64,000 bases of DNA, taken from assembly GCF_901933205.1 (NCBI RefSeq), contig NC_044571.1:56729994-56793993 (forward strand), given 5' to 3'. This DNA comes from Camarhynchus parvulus (taxonomy: Eukaryota > Chordata > Aves > Passeriformes > Thraupidae). The notes under the pieces were generated by a model. It was not told where the DNA came from, did not search any database, and saw only the letters and a program-made list of their open reading frames with translations. This document shows positions 49,914 through 61,723 of this stretch, one piece after another. The position numbers and the translations under genes are program-made. Every line of letters starts with the position of its first letter. Positions within the stretch are counted from its first letter, which is position 1.

Positions 49914-52454
49914 TAGTTGCTTTTATGCACAAGCTTGATTCTATTTTAATTCAACGTAGGGGTTTTTTTCATCGAGGTACCTTGAAAAGTGGTTCTACAG
50001 ACTTGGTTAACTCTAGTGGTCTACTCTGACATCACGGATTGTGTTTTCTATTTTCCTTTTTTTTCTACTTAAGCCTCAGAATACCACTGTTTAATACTTA
50101 TGGGGAAAATTGATATGATTAATTTCATTTGATCCTCATCTCTTAATATTTTTTAAACTTTGAGAAGATAAAGATTTAAAGTGAAAAGCTAATAACGGAA
50201 CTAGATGAGTAATGAGAAACTGTAGGCTACTATTCCTCTACTTAGACATAAACATCCCTTGAAAACATGATTTTTGCATCCATCCTTGGTTTCAGATTCA
50301 TACTTGGGTCAAAATAAGGTTTAATCTGAATTATAACGTCTCAGTGGGGAAAGAGAAAAGAAATCCAAACTCTCTTCTTTGGTCTATGTAGTTAAAGTAC
50401 GATACTTAACAGTATTAAAGTGCTCCATGTCCTCAAAGTACTTCAAAATACTTATATCTGTGACATCAAAAAATGTTAGTTCCATTTTACAGAGAGGCTA
50501 GAAAAGCTGGCAAGCACATGGAGCAAGCCATTCCTAGAGCTGGCAACAAGTCCTGGCAGTCACAGCTGTCACTCCCAGGTTTAGATAACTGCTTCTCTTC
50601 AGTGTTTAAATAACATGATAGGCCTTTACCGTTCCTGAATAATTCTGTTTGTCACTAGATAATTTGTCTCGTGGGACCAAAAGGGAAGAGAACAGTAAAG
50701 AAGAAGGAAGCAAAGGTGATACCTAGTCCACAATAATAAATTGGTTTCAGAATCACTGCTGAGGGGAGTTAGTGCTGCTGGGAAAGACTGCAGTCATAGG
50801 CAATTATACATATTTATTTCCATTAATTATAGGCTCATAGGAACTGGAGATGAAAAAAACCTTCTATACTAATGCCCTTTAAATGTACCTGAAAGCTGGG
50901 ATGCATTTAATAGAGCTTTTAAACACACTTCAGAGAAATTTGGTAAAGCTGACAGTTGAAGTCCATCTATTTTTTTTCCAGTAAATTCAGTGGAACCTTC
51001 CTCACTGGTTACTGGAGTAACACACAGTGACTGAATTTGACTATCTTGTCCTACAGCTGACTGGTACATCTTGGTTGTTTACAAAAGAGCTGATACTATG
51101 CCAATTGGGATTTTAGGGTTCTTTCCGGGTTTTGGTATTTAAGATTGTTGCAGTCTGGACAATCTTTAGAAATTGGTGACTTGATGTTTGTTTTTTTTAT
51201 TTCTGCTATTGAGAAACTAACAAAATTCACATGCATTTGTTTAACAAATTTATTCAACATAAGCAAAAATGTCTTTGTCTATGTAGTTGTTTGATCTGAT
51301 ACAAATTTCTTCGTCTGTTCTTCTGATAAAATATTAAACCTGATTGCATTTGAGGATGAGTTACTACAGTATAGTAATTGGGCTGTTTATAAACATTTAG
51401 AGTTCCTAAGTGTAACATTATCTTCTATAATAATTTGTTGATTGAGCTGGCAGAAGACAATGGGTTTTGATTAGATGGTGCTGTCTCATTAATATGTATG
51501 GTTCTCTTTCTCCATTTTTTTCCCATTTATTCCTGTATATTCAGGGTAGGGGGAAAATTTATTTTTTCCTTATTATTGGTTCTGCATGATTTTACATAAT
51601 TGCAGTAATTCTTAGAATTCTTCTGTTGTTCTGAGCTCCTGCTTACCAATTACCTATTTGCTTCTGTCAGTGTGATCAGCAGTCACCTGAAATCAACAAC
51701 TAACAACTTAATTAAACATATTTTAGATATGACACTGGATGAATCTAGGTGTTTTGTAAACAATAAAGAACACTAAACCAAATTCCAGGCCTCAGTTCTT
51801 CAACAGGTCAAGTTTAAGTTTCATTTTAGGCTTTGCTGCCACAAGCAGCTAGAGAGACACGAGGCATCTCATAAGAAATAGACAACATGGTAAAGCAGAG
51901 CAGGAAAATATGGACTTGCTCTTGCCACTTAGATGAAGAGAGAACACAGAAGGGTAACTGACTTAAGTAGAGGTAGCTGTTCTGACTCCATCAGTGATGC
52001 TTTCTTCAGACACATCACATCACCCTCAGCAACAGACCTTTAAAATTATTTCAGCTAGCATTTTAGGCATGAAATAAAAACAACAACAAGCCCAGCAATA
52101 ACACTATTAAAATAGTTTAAAAGTCATTTCAGCCTCCAGGCAGCTACAACTATTTGTTTATTTATTTATTTTAGGACAGGCATGACAGGAGTCTAGGGCA
52201 AAGAATATACTCTGCCCATGGCTTGTTGAAGTGTTGAGCAAACAATACTTCAATACCTGTGTTAAAGCCAATACAATTTGATTTCATATGGAGCGCACCA
52301 GATAGTTTTGCTCTGTGGAGATTGATCTGAAGACGTGAGGAGAAATTTGAGGATGAAGACTACCTGATATGTATTTTGTTGATTTTTCCACTTGCTGTGT
52401 GCCCTAGCTTTGTACTAGTTAGTATCTTGGGAGCACTTGTTTCTTGCTTTTCAG
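49914..52454. other. AT-rich unique DNA, no gene seen
   Basis: No exon was supported. A stretch near 50832-50878 (AGGCTCATAGGAACTGGAGA followed by an ACCTTCTA block) faintly resembles the 3' tail of an ancient CR1/L3-like element but is too short to assign. Confidence 0.5.
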
Positions 52455-52529
52455 TTCTGCAGGGAAAAAGACAGCTGAACACTGGTCTTGGCTGGATGAA
52501 GCAACTAAGAAATGAGAAGCAATTTGAAG
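52455..52529 (+). CDS. Candidate internal exon (unknown gene)
   Basis: A strong acceptor (CTTGTTTCTTGCTTTTCAG) and a strong donor (GAAG|GTGAGT) bound 75 bp, a multiple of three. A second AG eight bases in (exon start 52463, 67 bp) is an alternative. The frame GKRQLNTGLGWMKQLRNEKQ is open throughout and ends after one base of a codon. A second frame (SAGKKTAEHWSWLDEATKK) is open for all but the last few codons. Splice-site quality on both sides makes this one of the better plus-strand candidates, but I recognise no protein and no coding neighbour is proven. Confidence 0.27.
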
Positions 52530-52967
52530 GTGAGTGTGCAAGTCTCATCACCATAATTATAAGCAGACTAGTGATGTGAAACCTATTTTTTATTGCAAAA
52601 TGATAACTTCTTGACACTTCTCCATTTCTATCTTTCTAAGGGACCTTTCTGCAAAGCATTGATGAATTTTCTTGAAACCACTCAATAATGTCTATTATAG
52701 TGACCAGGATGATCAAGAAGGTCGTTTGGGTAGCACAGTGACCGAGAAGATTTTTTTGCAGGGATCTAAGATATGCAAGTCGGTTACTTTGAGTTTACTC
52801 TAAAAAGGCTGTTAAAAAAAGCCCTCCAAAGCAGAATTAGCTTGAAGTAAAAAAATTCTCATGAGCCAGATTTCAATGGTACTGTAGCAGACAATGATGG
52901 GCTATGCTGAAGTACAAAAAAGATACATTTAGAGGGTTTTTTTTATGGTCCAGTATAACCCTATCTG

Positions 52968-53014
52968 GAAAAAAAAAGAAAAAAAAGAAAAAAAAAAAAA
53001 AAAGGAAAAAAAAC
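52968..53014. repeat. Long A-rich tract (about 47 nt)
   Basis: Almost pure A interrupted by single G and GG. It has no recognised retrocopy upstream and is probably a slippage-prone simple repeat. Confidence 0.9.
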
Positions 53015-54209
53015 TTGAGTAACAACATTGGTTGCTCCTACTGGTCTGAGTTCACTTAGTTTAATAATTTTGTAGAAACCAAACACTTACTTTACCTTTT
53101 GAGGGGCTACCCTGACTTGTAAACTGACAATTCATCTTGGCCCAGTAATTCTTCTCATAAACTATTAAAATCCTGTGAATTACTATAAACTACAGACAAA
53201 TTTTAATTTTCATTCTGGCATAAATAAATATCTAACCTGCTCTGACTGTACTACTATTTGTCTTAAACAAAAATTTGCATGGACTTTCCCCTTTTGTCTT
53301 ACACTGGCTGCACCCACATGAAAAATAGCACTCAATACATGCAGGATGTGGGAGGTAATTGTCTGGGCATTTTAATGGAGCAGAAAAATTCCAAGGTTTT
53401 GGAGGATGCTATGGGATGTTTCTTCTTGATAAGACATGAGAGGAAAGGAAGAAATTTCAAACTGATTGATTTTGGGGAGTACTGTGGGCTGTGTTTTGTA
53501 TTATGCCTGAGCATGCCATTCATCCATAAATCTGTCCAAACCTTATTGAACTCCAGGGCAATGCATAACTTCCTGCATTCCCAAGCCATCCAGCACAAAC
53601 TCATATGAGAAACAAAGAGATTGGTTCTGCAGCAGAAAAATGGTAAATGTATAACTTTCCCTTGTGAATAAGGAAAGTATCTACTTTAACTTCTAAATAG
53701 CTGCTTGTGCATTTGAACTAAAACAGTAATACAACTGATGGAGCAGAAAAGAATTTGGTTATTTTAACCAATTACTGTACCATGTTTATAGTAAAAAATC
53801 ACTGATCATCAGACATGGAAAATGGGTAGAAGCAGAGCAGCAATTCCTTTTTCAGCAGATTGTTGCTTTGCCCATGATCCCCATGTTCCATGGAAGAACA
53901 GGCTTCCCCATGCTGCAACATGTCTTATTGGCAAAGAGGTTTACATTTAGCTCTGCTCTTGTAGATTACATCTTCATTCTTTGTTTATTTTGATACTGTT
54001 TACTTGAAAATTGCATTTTTTAAATCTTAGATTACATAAAAGCACAGAGAATGAATGTTTAGCTAGAGAACTGTAATATACATGCATGTATGCTAGAAAA
54101 TATTATATGGAATTAAAAAATGTAATTACATGCATCACTTAAGCTTTGCAAGAAGTGTACTGGATACAGTTTTAAACTCTTCAGTTGTTATAGTCTTCAT
54201 AATTCTGTG

Positions 54210-54289
54210 GCTTAACTCATACAGAAATTGCACCTTTACCTCCAATTTGGTTTAACACGTACAGAAATTGCATCTTTACCTCCAATTTC
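54210..54289. repeat. Imperfect 40-bp tandem duplication
   Basis: Two head-to-tail 40-bp copies share ACAGAAATTGCA, a C/T difference, then TTTACCTCCAATTT. They differ at only a few positions. Confidence 0.85.
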
Positions 54290-56207
54290 AGGAACTTAGC
54301 AGAATATTTTGCTAGATGAGAGTGAAGTTTGTAAAGTTGAAGGCTGGAAACAGCTGTTATATTTGCCCATTTTCAGAAAAAAAGCAAATTAAACTCTATA
54401 AAGCTAAAGTAGCATTCAGTTTCTTGTTATATCTATATAGTAACAAACATTTTGTTAAACAGTTGTAAAGCTTCTTATGCTGCTATCTAAACACTGTTTA
54501 TTATTCTTACAGTGTTGCATCCTTCTATCAATCAAAAATATATGCCTTTCTTACACCTCCTGTTCAGTCTGCTTTTGCTTAGTAATTATTCCAAGAAGTA
54601 TTTGCAAACCAGCTTTTTTCCAGATGTGACACCAGAAAAATTCATTTCAAAGAGAAAAAGGCATTGAAAAAGTACTGTGTCAATGGATTAATTAATTAAT
54701 TATAAATGCAACATTCTAATGACTACAAAGTTCTTTTGTAGATGAACATTTAAATAGAGCCATTTTATTAATCTCTGAACTTTCTACTCAATTCTACCCC
54801 ATCTTGTGTTTCCTTTGTGTTTTACAGTGTGCTGCATTTAAAAAAAAATATCATCATCATTATCAGCATATAATTCTCCCAGTAGCTGAAACAGCTGAAG
54901 TAAAAAGCAAGTAATTCACTATCATTATATGAGTTAGAAGTAAAGAATTTGAAGAAAAGACACATGCAGAACCCTAATGAAGCTTGTCCAAGTCCTATGG
55001 ACTTCACCGTGCTTTAAACCAGCTCAGTATGTCCTTACTAGTAGAGTACTTATGCTGCTGCAGTTTGGTGTACATGGGTAATTTTACTCTATTCAGTGGC
55101 TTTATTTTCCTTCTCAGCTGATCTGAGAGGATTCGATGTAAATTACTTTATCTCAACACCTCAATGCAGTGTATAGAAATTATTCCAGGTCCAATGACAC
55201 TCAGCCTTCATCTGGGATGAAAAAACATAACTTGTCTGTTTGTTTCACCTTGCTTTGTTATGTCTTGAGGCCTGTAGTAAAAGCATTAAGGACAGACATA
55301 ATTTTCTTTCAAAATGTCTACAACAACCTTGAACTTTTTGAAAAAGCTAATTTCCATTTTAGTGCTTCCTATAATTTTCATCTATTTCCGAACTTTAAAA
55401 CCCAGCAATAAACAGAAGGGTTCAAGCCACAACTATTTGCTATTTCCTTCCCATTTATGTAGGCTAATCTACTTTTCTAATTTTTTTCTCTCATCTGATA
55501 TCTCTTCTGCAACTAATATTGCATCACAAAACTGACTGGGAGTAGCACTGATTGCAGTAAGTGAATCATTACTGTCCATCCATCCATTACTGTTACATCC
55601 CCAGGGCACTGACCATATCATTTTCCCTGCCCACTGTTTGCCATCCAGTTTAATGGCAATACATTAAAAGGCAATGGATGAATATAGCACTAACTAATGA
55701 TAACAGGTACAGGAATGACATGCTTTATGGGTAAAGGATAAATAAAAGAGAGAAAAAGGATATCATACTTTAAATGGATCCTGAGCTCCTCAGACTTGGC
55801 TTAAAGGACACTTGCAGCTTTCAGATAACTGCATCAGGGGCATTGGCATATTTTAGGAAGAAGACATAAATTAGATCACTGAGTTAGATGCATTAGAATG
55901 CGCACCATGATAACTGTATGGCATTATTTTTAAAAGCATTGATAGCATATGCATATACTAGCTGGTAAAGGACATTAAAATAATTAGGAACTTCCATCTC
56001 ATAATGAAAATTACCTGAGCACCAAACAAAGCCATGCTTATAACCTAAAAATCTTACAAAATTATTTTTGATTAAAAAATAACAATTATCAGTAGTCTTT
56101 ATTAAACATAAATTATTTTATTTTAGGGTTTTTTCCCCTATATATTCATATGTTTATGTATATTAAACATACGTCTCTTGGTTTGGAGTTTGGCTTCCTG
56201 CATCTTT

Positions 56208-56221
56208 AAAAAAAAAAAAAA
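56208..56221. repeat. Poly-A run (14 nt)
   Basis: Uninterrupted A run with no recognisable adjoining retrocopy. Confidence 0.9.
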
Positions 56222-56479
56222 GACTGCAAATCCCCACAACTGAGCAGTATCTTCATTACTGGAGGTAACTTGGTACTGACAACAAATGCTACTTTTCACT
56301 GTTTAGCCTCTTTTCCAGTCCTGGAATGGATGTGTTGTGCAGCAGGGACTTCAACATATAATCCTACAGGACTTGTCTGAGGGTAATGGTAAAATAGTCA
56401 TACCTTCTGGTTTCTTTCTTCCAGTCAGTTGTTTAACATGTGAAGATCTTCCACTTAGTCACTCTTCATTTCTTTACCT

Positions 56480-57340
56480 AGAGGAAGTTCGAATGATGAC
56501 ACCAAATTGATTAGAACAATCAATACCTTAAAGGGAAAGCACTTCAGAGAAACCTTGAGAGAGAGACTGGAGAGAGGGTGGGTAAAAACCCCATGAAGTT
56601 CATTTGGGGGGAATGCAATGTCCTGCACCTGGAATAGAATAGCCCCGTGCCCCAGTACAACCTGGGAGCCAGCTCTCACCTCAGAGAAATGGGAGAGTTG
56701 GGGGATTTACAGTGCAGGGCAGGGGTCCTGGAGGGCAATAACTTGAACATGGGTCAGCAGTGTGCGCTGGAGCTGGTGGCAGGGTGGGCTGCAGTAGGAA
56801 GAAGACAGTGGCAGGTTGAGGAAAGTGGTCACTGTCCTGTGGGACTTGTGAGAGCACAAGTGGGTCGCTGCATTCAGTTCAGGCTGCCCAGTGCAGGGCA
56901 GATGTTGACAAAGTAGAATGAGTTCAGAGGAGAGTTGCTGTGGTGGCTGGGGGCTGAAGAACAGAATTGAGAGATGCGAGTAAGAGAGAACATAAAGGAA
57001 ACTGAGAGTCTGAGACCTGGGTTTATTCAGTCTTAAGAAGAAATGGCTGTGTGGGATCCAATTGCCATGCACAGCTGCCTAAAGGGTTGGCCACAGGGAC
57101 TTCTGACAGATGTACACAACAAAAAGCCAAGAAGTAGTGAACACAGGTTACAGCAAGGCAAATTTACCCTGGATTTAAACAAAAAATTCCTAAGTGAAGG
57201 TGGTTAATCACTGGAAGAAATTGCCCAGAGAAGTTGTGGATACTTCTCCTGGGAGAGTTAAATCTCTGCTGGTCAGTGAGCAAGTAACCTACTAGATGAC
57301 TCAATGACTCCAAAGATTTCTTGCAACCTGAACTAAAACT
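56480..57340 (+). mobile_element. CR1 LINE, about 860 bp, from the reverse-transcriptase active-site box to the 3' UTR
   Basis: This is the longest CR1 copy here. It begins at GATGACACCAAATTG (56495-56509), which encodes the catalytic DD followed by TKL of the reverse transcriptase. It continues through AATGTCCTGCACCTGG, GTGCGCTGGAGC, CAGTTCAGGCTGCCCAGTG, GAGGAGAGTTGC, TTATTCAGTCTTAAGAAG, and AAATTGCCCAGAGAAGTTGTGG to a 3' region near 57340. Just before the DD codons the frame is broken by an inserted base and stops, so the copy is dead. Open frames of 89 codons (+) and 121 codons (-) across it are by-products. Percent divergence was not computed, but several large deletions relative to typical CR1 indicate an old insertion. 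Confidence 0.9.
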
Positions 57341-60300
57341 TGGTTAGACAAAGTTAGAATGCACTCTTTTTAAAATAGATTTATTATCACATGTTTTCAA
57401 AAGAATTATTGCTATAAATTCTATGCAAATGTTCTGAAGTAATGGGCTATATCCAGACTGAAAATTTAGTCAGAACAGTAATTTTTACTTTCACAAAACA
57501 ATCCAGAATAGTTTTCCAAATTAATAAACTAAGGATGCACCAAAAGATAGCTTAGAGACCTTCACTTTCTATAATTATGTCATTTTATAATTGTGTCAAA
57601 TTAATGCTATCTAAAATCTAAGTATCTGGTAACATTATTTTTATCGTGTAACTGTTACAAAGTTTTTTGCTTATTAGTTTGTCTTTGTAAAATCTTGATG
57701 ATGACCTTTTGAATTTCCAGGGCATGAAGCTGCAGTTATGCAAACTGGACTTGCCATTAACACCTGTGCTGAATTATTTCCCACTGATTGAACAGGTGTT
57801 GGGCACTGTCTAACTCATCATTGATTCGGAATGGATGATTTTGCTTCAGGATACTTCTGGCAAGCTGAAGCTCTCTAGTTGTTTCTTTATTCACATAAAA
57901 AAAGGGAATGGACTTGAAACTACAGCCATCACGGAATAATGAGTGCTGGGGGAAAATGCCCTGACTTTCAATATTGACAATCAGTAGATAAAGAATTCCC
58001 TAATGAGAAGAGAGCTATCTCATTTTGCTATCACTCTCTTGAATGGTGTGAAAAGAGAGAATATTATCTTAAATGGACATATCAAGTCATAAACTAATGC
58101 TGGATGAATTTTTCAGATACAACTGCATAAGTTTGTAGCTTGCTCCAATTACTGTTTAGCGACAACAGGTTCATTTGTAGCTTAGAGTTCAAATTCTTGA
58201 TAATACTAAGTAACTTAAAAAAAAAAGCTACCCCAGTACTTGAAAAACAATAGGCTTCAAGTCACAGGATATGCTCAGCTATGAGCATTAGTTTTACTCC
58301 AAGAGAAACTGTCAGCTCTGTCCCTTGAAATACAGATCAGCAAAATAATATCGTTATTCCAATTATTGCATATAGAAATGGCAACCTATAATATGCTATT
58401 CATGATAAATATTAATAAAGGTACTGTTTTCTTTGTCTTTAACAAAAATTAGTTTAGTCAACACTTTCTAAGAGGGCTGGTCTTTCCTATTGAAAAAATT
58501 TTCTATTGGAATTAATTTTGAGAAAAATTAGATTCTCCTCTGCCTACCAGTCTGCCTGCTCTTGAGCAAATTTGAGTTATTTTCTCTGAATATCTAATAT
58601 AGTTTGGCTGAAAATATTTCTATTATAAAGTGATGTAGAGGTGGGTCATGGGAACTTGAGTCTTGAGCCATCAATTTGCTATTCTATTCTCTGAAACCAT
58701 AATCTTCTGAGATTATTTCCCAGAAAGTGTCTCTTGCAAGTGGTCTCATACTCTGGCTAGACCTACACCATGGATGTTTTAGGTTAACTGGGGAGACCAA
58801 AAGACCTATAAAGATGTGAAAAATGTTAATTGCATTTTCCTTAACATATGGTTGTCGCATTACAGAGAACTTATATTTTATTTTGATAGTTTTATTGCAA
58901 CCTTAAAATGAGGGTGGGGTGAGGGTGTGGAACTCAACAGGGCTATATTTTATCCCAATCTGCCAAGGAAACATACCCTTTTTACTTGGTTTCTATTCTA
59001 ATGTCTATGTTGTACATATAGTCACTCTTGTATTTGCATTATTGACATTACTTGTCCCTTTGGAATTGCTTTATGTAAGTTGATTTGTGTCAGTCTTTAA
59101 TAGTGTACAGACCTTAAAAGAAGGTCAGAAGTAATTGCAAATGAAATTAAGAGCTTGGAAAAATATCTTGTGTACCTACATGAAAGTAGTATCCAGAAAA
59201 ATAAATCATGAATACAGTATATATGTTCTGTAGAATTAAGCTATATAAATCACAGGATGAACAGTCTGTCACCTACATAAGTAACCTTTGAAACATATAA
59301 TTTATTCCAGTTGTGGGTTTTATGACACCATATACCCTGAGATACTCAGAACAGCATTCTTTATGGGGAGAGAGTTCTCATTTGCTGCGTAAGCAGATGT
59401 TGCTATCCGAGAGTCACCCAAGCAAATCTTTGTTGTTGAAAAGGGAGATTTATGATTTGAATCTCATGGCATAACCAGGTGATAAGTCCTGTTCAAAAGT
59501 TAAATATGAGAACTTTTCACAGACAGAGGCCAGATGCTCCACAGAAGCTCCTAACTTAGAACAGAAATAACTGACTACAATATTATCACTGCAGTAAATT
59601 CACCACCCAGACTTTAATTGCTCATGAGACTATAACCCTCATGCTCTGTCCTGCAGCATTTTAATTTTTAAACTTAAAGAAAGAGAGGCAAAAATGGAGC
59701 AGGCCGAAGTTGTTATGTCTCTGTGTAAATGAACTATGTAGCCACAGAAAAGGCACACTTCCATATGAGGGCACGTGAGGCTGTCTCATGAGTACTCTTG
59801 TCTGCAGAGTTTGCTCTGGAATTTTAATGTCCATGCTAAAGCTGTCTTCCGAAGATTCAAATTGAGATTGTTTTGTGGCTAAATTCCAAAATCTTCTGAC
59901 TGAAAGTGTAGTAGCTGTAGTAGAGAAATGAAAACTGTTTTTCTTTCTTTTGCTAATGATCAAACAGAGCTAAATTGTGATTGTTAGCTAATGTGTCACT
60001 CCATGAAAACCACTGGGAGAAATTCTGCACAGATTTGCTGAGTGGATGGCAATTTGCCCTTTAATGCTCACAGTGCATTAGTTTCTTCTATACAGTGTAC
60101 ACGTTTTGTTATCTTGTGTCTAGAGCAATATTGAGGCTGTTTCCTTTTCAAAGCAGCTCCATGTGAGTCAAAGAGAAATTTACAAAAGACGTGTAGAGTC
60201 TATTCAGAAGCGCAGTCTTTGTGTAGCAGCTAATTCCTACACAAACAAATATGAAGGATCAGCAGGTGCTTTATGCTACATTGTTGTTTTTTGTGTTATG

Positions 60301-60472
60301 AAGCTCATGGAAGGAGGATAGGATTTTACTTTCTGTACCCTCCTGCATTCCACATCTAAATTCCTATATTTGCGATACTAAATGAAAAAATCTAGAGGGA
60401 ACTTCTTATAAAGGTTGTCTATAAAAATGCTTAGAAAAAAAAAGAGAGAATTATAATGTTTTGTCTCCACAG
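57341..60472. other. AT-rich unique DNA, possible conserved non-coding stretch
   Basis: No gene was recognised. The stretch 57710-57960 is of more even composition than its surroundings and contains an octamer-like TTATGCAAA and a CAGGTG E-box. It could be a conserved regulatory element, but conservation cannot be judged from one sequence. The minus-strand frame at 59661-59918 is described separately. Confidence 0.4.
59661..59918 (-). CDS. Weak candidate terminal exon (unknown gene)
   Basis: On the minus strand a moderate acceptor (ACAGCTACTACACTTTCAG) precedes about 84 open codons ending in TAA. The start is hydrophilic (NLATKQSQFESSEDSFSMDI); the rest (PSYGSVPFLWLHSSFTQR, then aromatic-rich residues) becomes less gene-like toward the stop. 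No polyadenylation signal was checked as decisive and no family is recognised. Its entry phase does not match the possible exit of the candidate at 61591-61723, so there is no simple joint gene model. Confidence 0.13.
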   Translation of the reverse strand, partial: TATTLSVRRFWNLATKQSQFESSEDSFSMDIKIPEQTLQTRVLMRQPHVPSYGSVPFLWLHSSFTQRHNNFGLLHFCLSFFKFKN

Positions 60473-60499
60473 GACATGTTTACAATAACAGGCAACAAG
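60473..60499 (+). other. Candidate 27-bp microexon
   Basis: A strong acceptor (ATGTTTTGTCTCCACAG) and a strong donor (CAACAAG|GTAAGA) enclose exactly 27 bp, a multiple of three. It would read DMFTITGNK in phase 0 or HVYNNRQQ (plus flanking split codons) in phase 1; phase 2 has a stop. Microexons of 3-27 nt are a known class in vertebrate, mainly neural, genes. There is no independent support, and the nearby minus-strand candidate at 61567-61723 would lie on the opposite strand. Confidence 0.22.
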
Positions 60500-61566
60500 G
60501 TAAGACCTTTTTTTATCATGTTAAGGCTGATGGAAATTTGATGCCAGCCTGCACGTCCTTCACCTGCTATCCCTGAGTAGATGTTGATTTTTCAATTTAC
60601 AGGTCTGTTAAGAATTCATGACAAAGTTAAATTATACATGAGAATGAGAATTTTCTCCTACAGAGCGGAGAGTCTCAGTTTGTTGTGATATGGGTTTTGT
60701 ATTTTTTAATTGCTAATAAACTGTCAGAAAAAAACCTCATTTTTGTTTCCCCCGCCCATTTCTCTTTACCATAGATTTCTTTTTCTTCACACCAGCTTGT
60801 TCTTTCAATATGAAAAGAAACATGGATTTAACATGGAAGGAAAAGTATTGATGTCCTTTTGGAACTACTCATTAGTTCAGAGGAAGGGGAAACTGGAGAG
60901 TTAAAAAATTGCCTTCTATCAGTGTTTATCATCCAAGGTTAATTGTGTAATTCAGTTTTACTATATAGTTCATTAGAACTTTAAAGCCAAATTATTATCT
61001 TCACTCCTGCCTCTAAATTTCAGATTATTCCTGCCCAAAATTCACAACATTTATTTTTTAGGTCAAAAAGCTCACTAATATTGCATTGGCTCTTACTTAA
61101 ATTTTATTTATAAAATGGTTTTCACATGGAGAAAGATGTAGATCTTTGACAACAGAAAATATTACAACTAGGGTAAAACCCTTGACAGAAATCAGTACTT
61201 TATACTGCAATTAATAGATTCTATCACACAGTACAGAGTAAATTTTTGGAGCATGAACAAACTGAGAAGTAGACAGATTTGTTTAAATCTCAGTAGGTAA
61301 GCAAGTTAAAATATTTTCTATAGCTGGAGGGGAAGCACTGACACCAGTATTGAGCAAAGTGACATTTCATGAAAACAATAATTGGCAGGTTGAATTAAAT
61401 GATTATAGTTTGGGATAGTTTGGGCTTCTTTTTGTTTTTTTTTTTTTCTTGTTGAGTCTTTTATCATAGGATGAGTAAACTGGGATTCTCCAGAGCAGAC
61501 AAATTCCTCAGTAAATTCTTCATGGCAGATTCCCCAACATAAGTTCTAACCTTGTTCTGGAAGAAG
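60500..61566. other. AT-rich unique DNA
   Basis: No plus-strand gene was seen. If the minus-strand candidate at 61567-61723 is a terminal exon, this stretch would be its 3' UTR. A minus-strand AATAAA lies near 61102-61107, about 460 bp past the stop, and a 13-T run sits at 61435-61447. Confidence 0.4.
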
Positions 61567-61723
61567 TTATGATATATAAAATTCTACTACTTTGCGAAGA
61601 AGTGCTGGATCTGACTTGTCAATGTCAATTCCGGTTAACTTATTGTAATCCAGAAGTCCTCTGGGTGCTCCATGTCCAGAACTGTAAGATAACTGACTTT
61701 CTCTTGGTATCCTATAAGAATCG
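61567..61723 (-). CDS. Best exon candidate: C-terminal or internal coding exon of an unknown gene
   Basis: On the minus strand an acceptor-like sequence (TTATTTTTTTTCACAAG) is followed by 157 bp open in one frame up to a TAA at 61567-61569. The product has a convincing protein composition, for example DSYRIPRESQLSYSSGHG and LLDYNKLTGIDIDKSDP, then ALLRKVVEFYIS. Three CpGs (GCGA, CCGG, TCGC) survive in 150 bp while the flanks have almost none, as expected of coding DNA. An alternative acceptor is TTATAG at 61712. An alternative donor, CGCAAA|GTAGTA at 61591/61590, would make it an internal exon. The AAG acceptor is less common than CAG/TAG. I do not recognise the gene; a 5' part would lie to the right, toward the CpG-rich edge. 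Confidence 0.38.

Larger units (their letters stand above)
52530..56479. other. AT-rich unique DNA, no gene seen
   Basis: No recognised gene or transposon. Contents include a long A-rich tract (52968-53014), a 40-bp tandem duplication (54210-54289), an (ATTA)n run near 54687-54701 and a 14-A run at 56208-56221. Frames at 53279-53608 overlap on both strands and look random. Confidence 0.5.

Noticed and set aside
50832..50878. Possible ancient CR1/L3-like tail
   Set aside because: Partial similarity from memory only; not enough length or motif content.
56647..57072. 89- and 121-codon frames
   Set aside because: They fall inside the CR1 copy in frames that are not its reverse-transcriptase frame.
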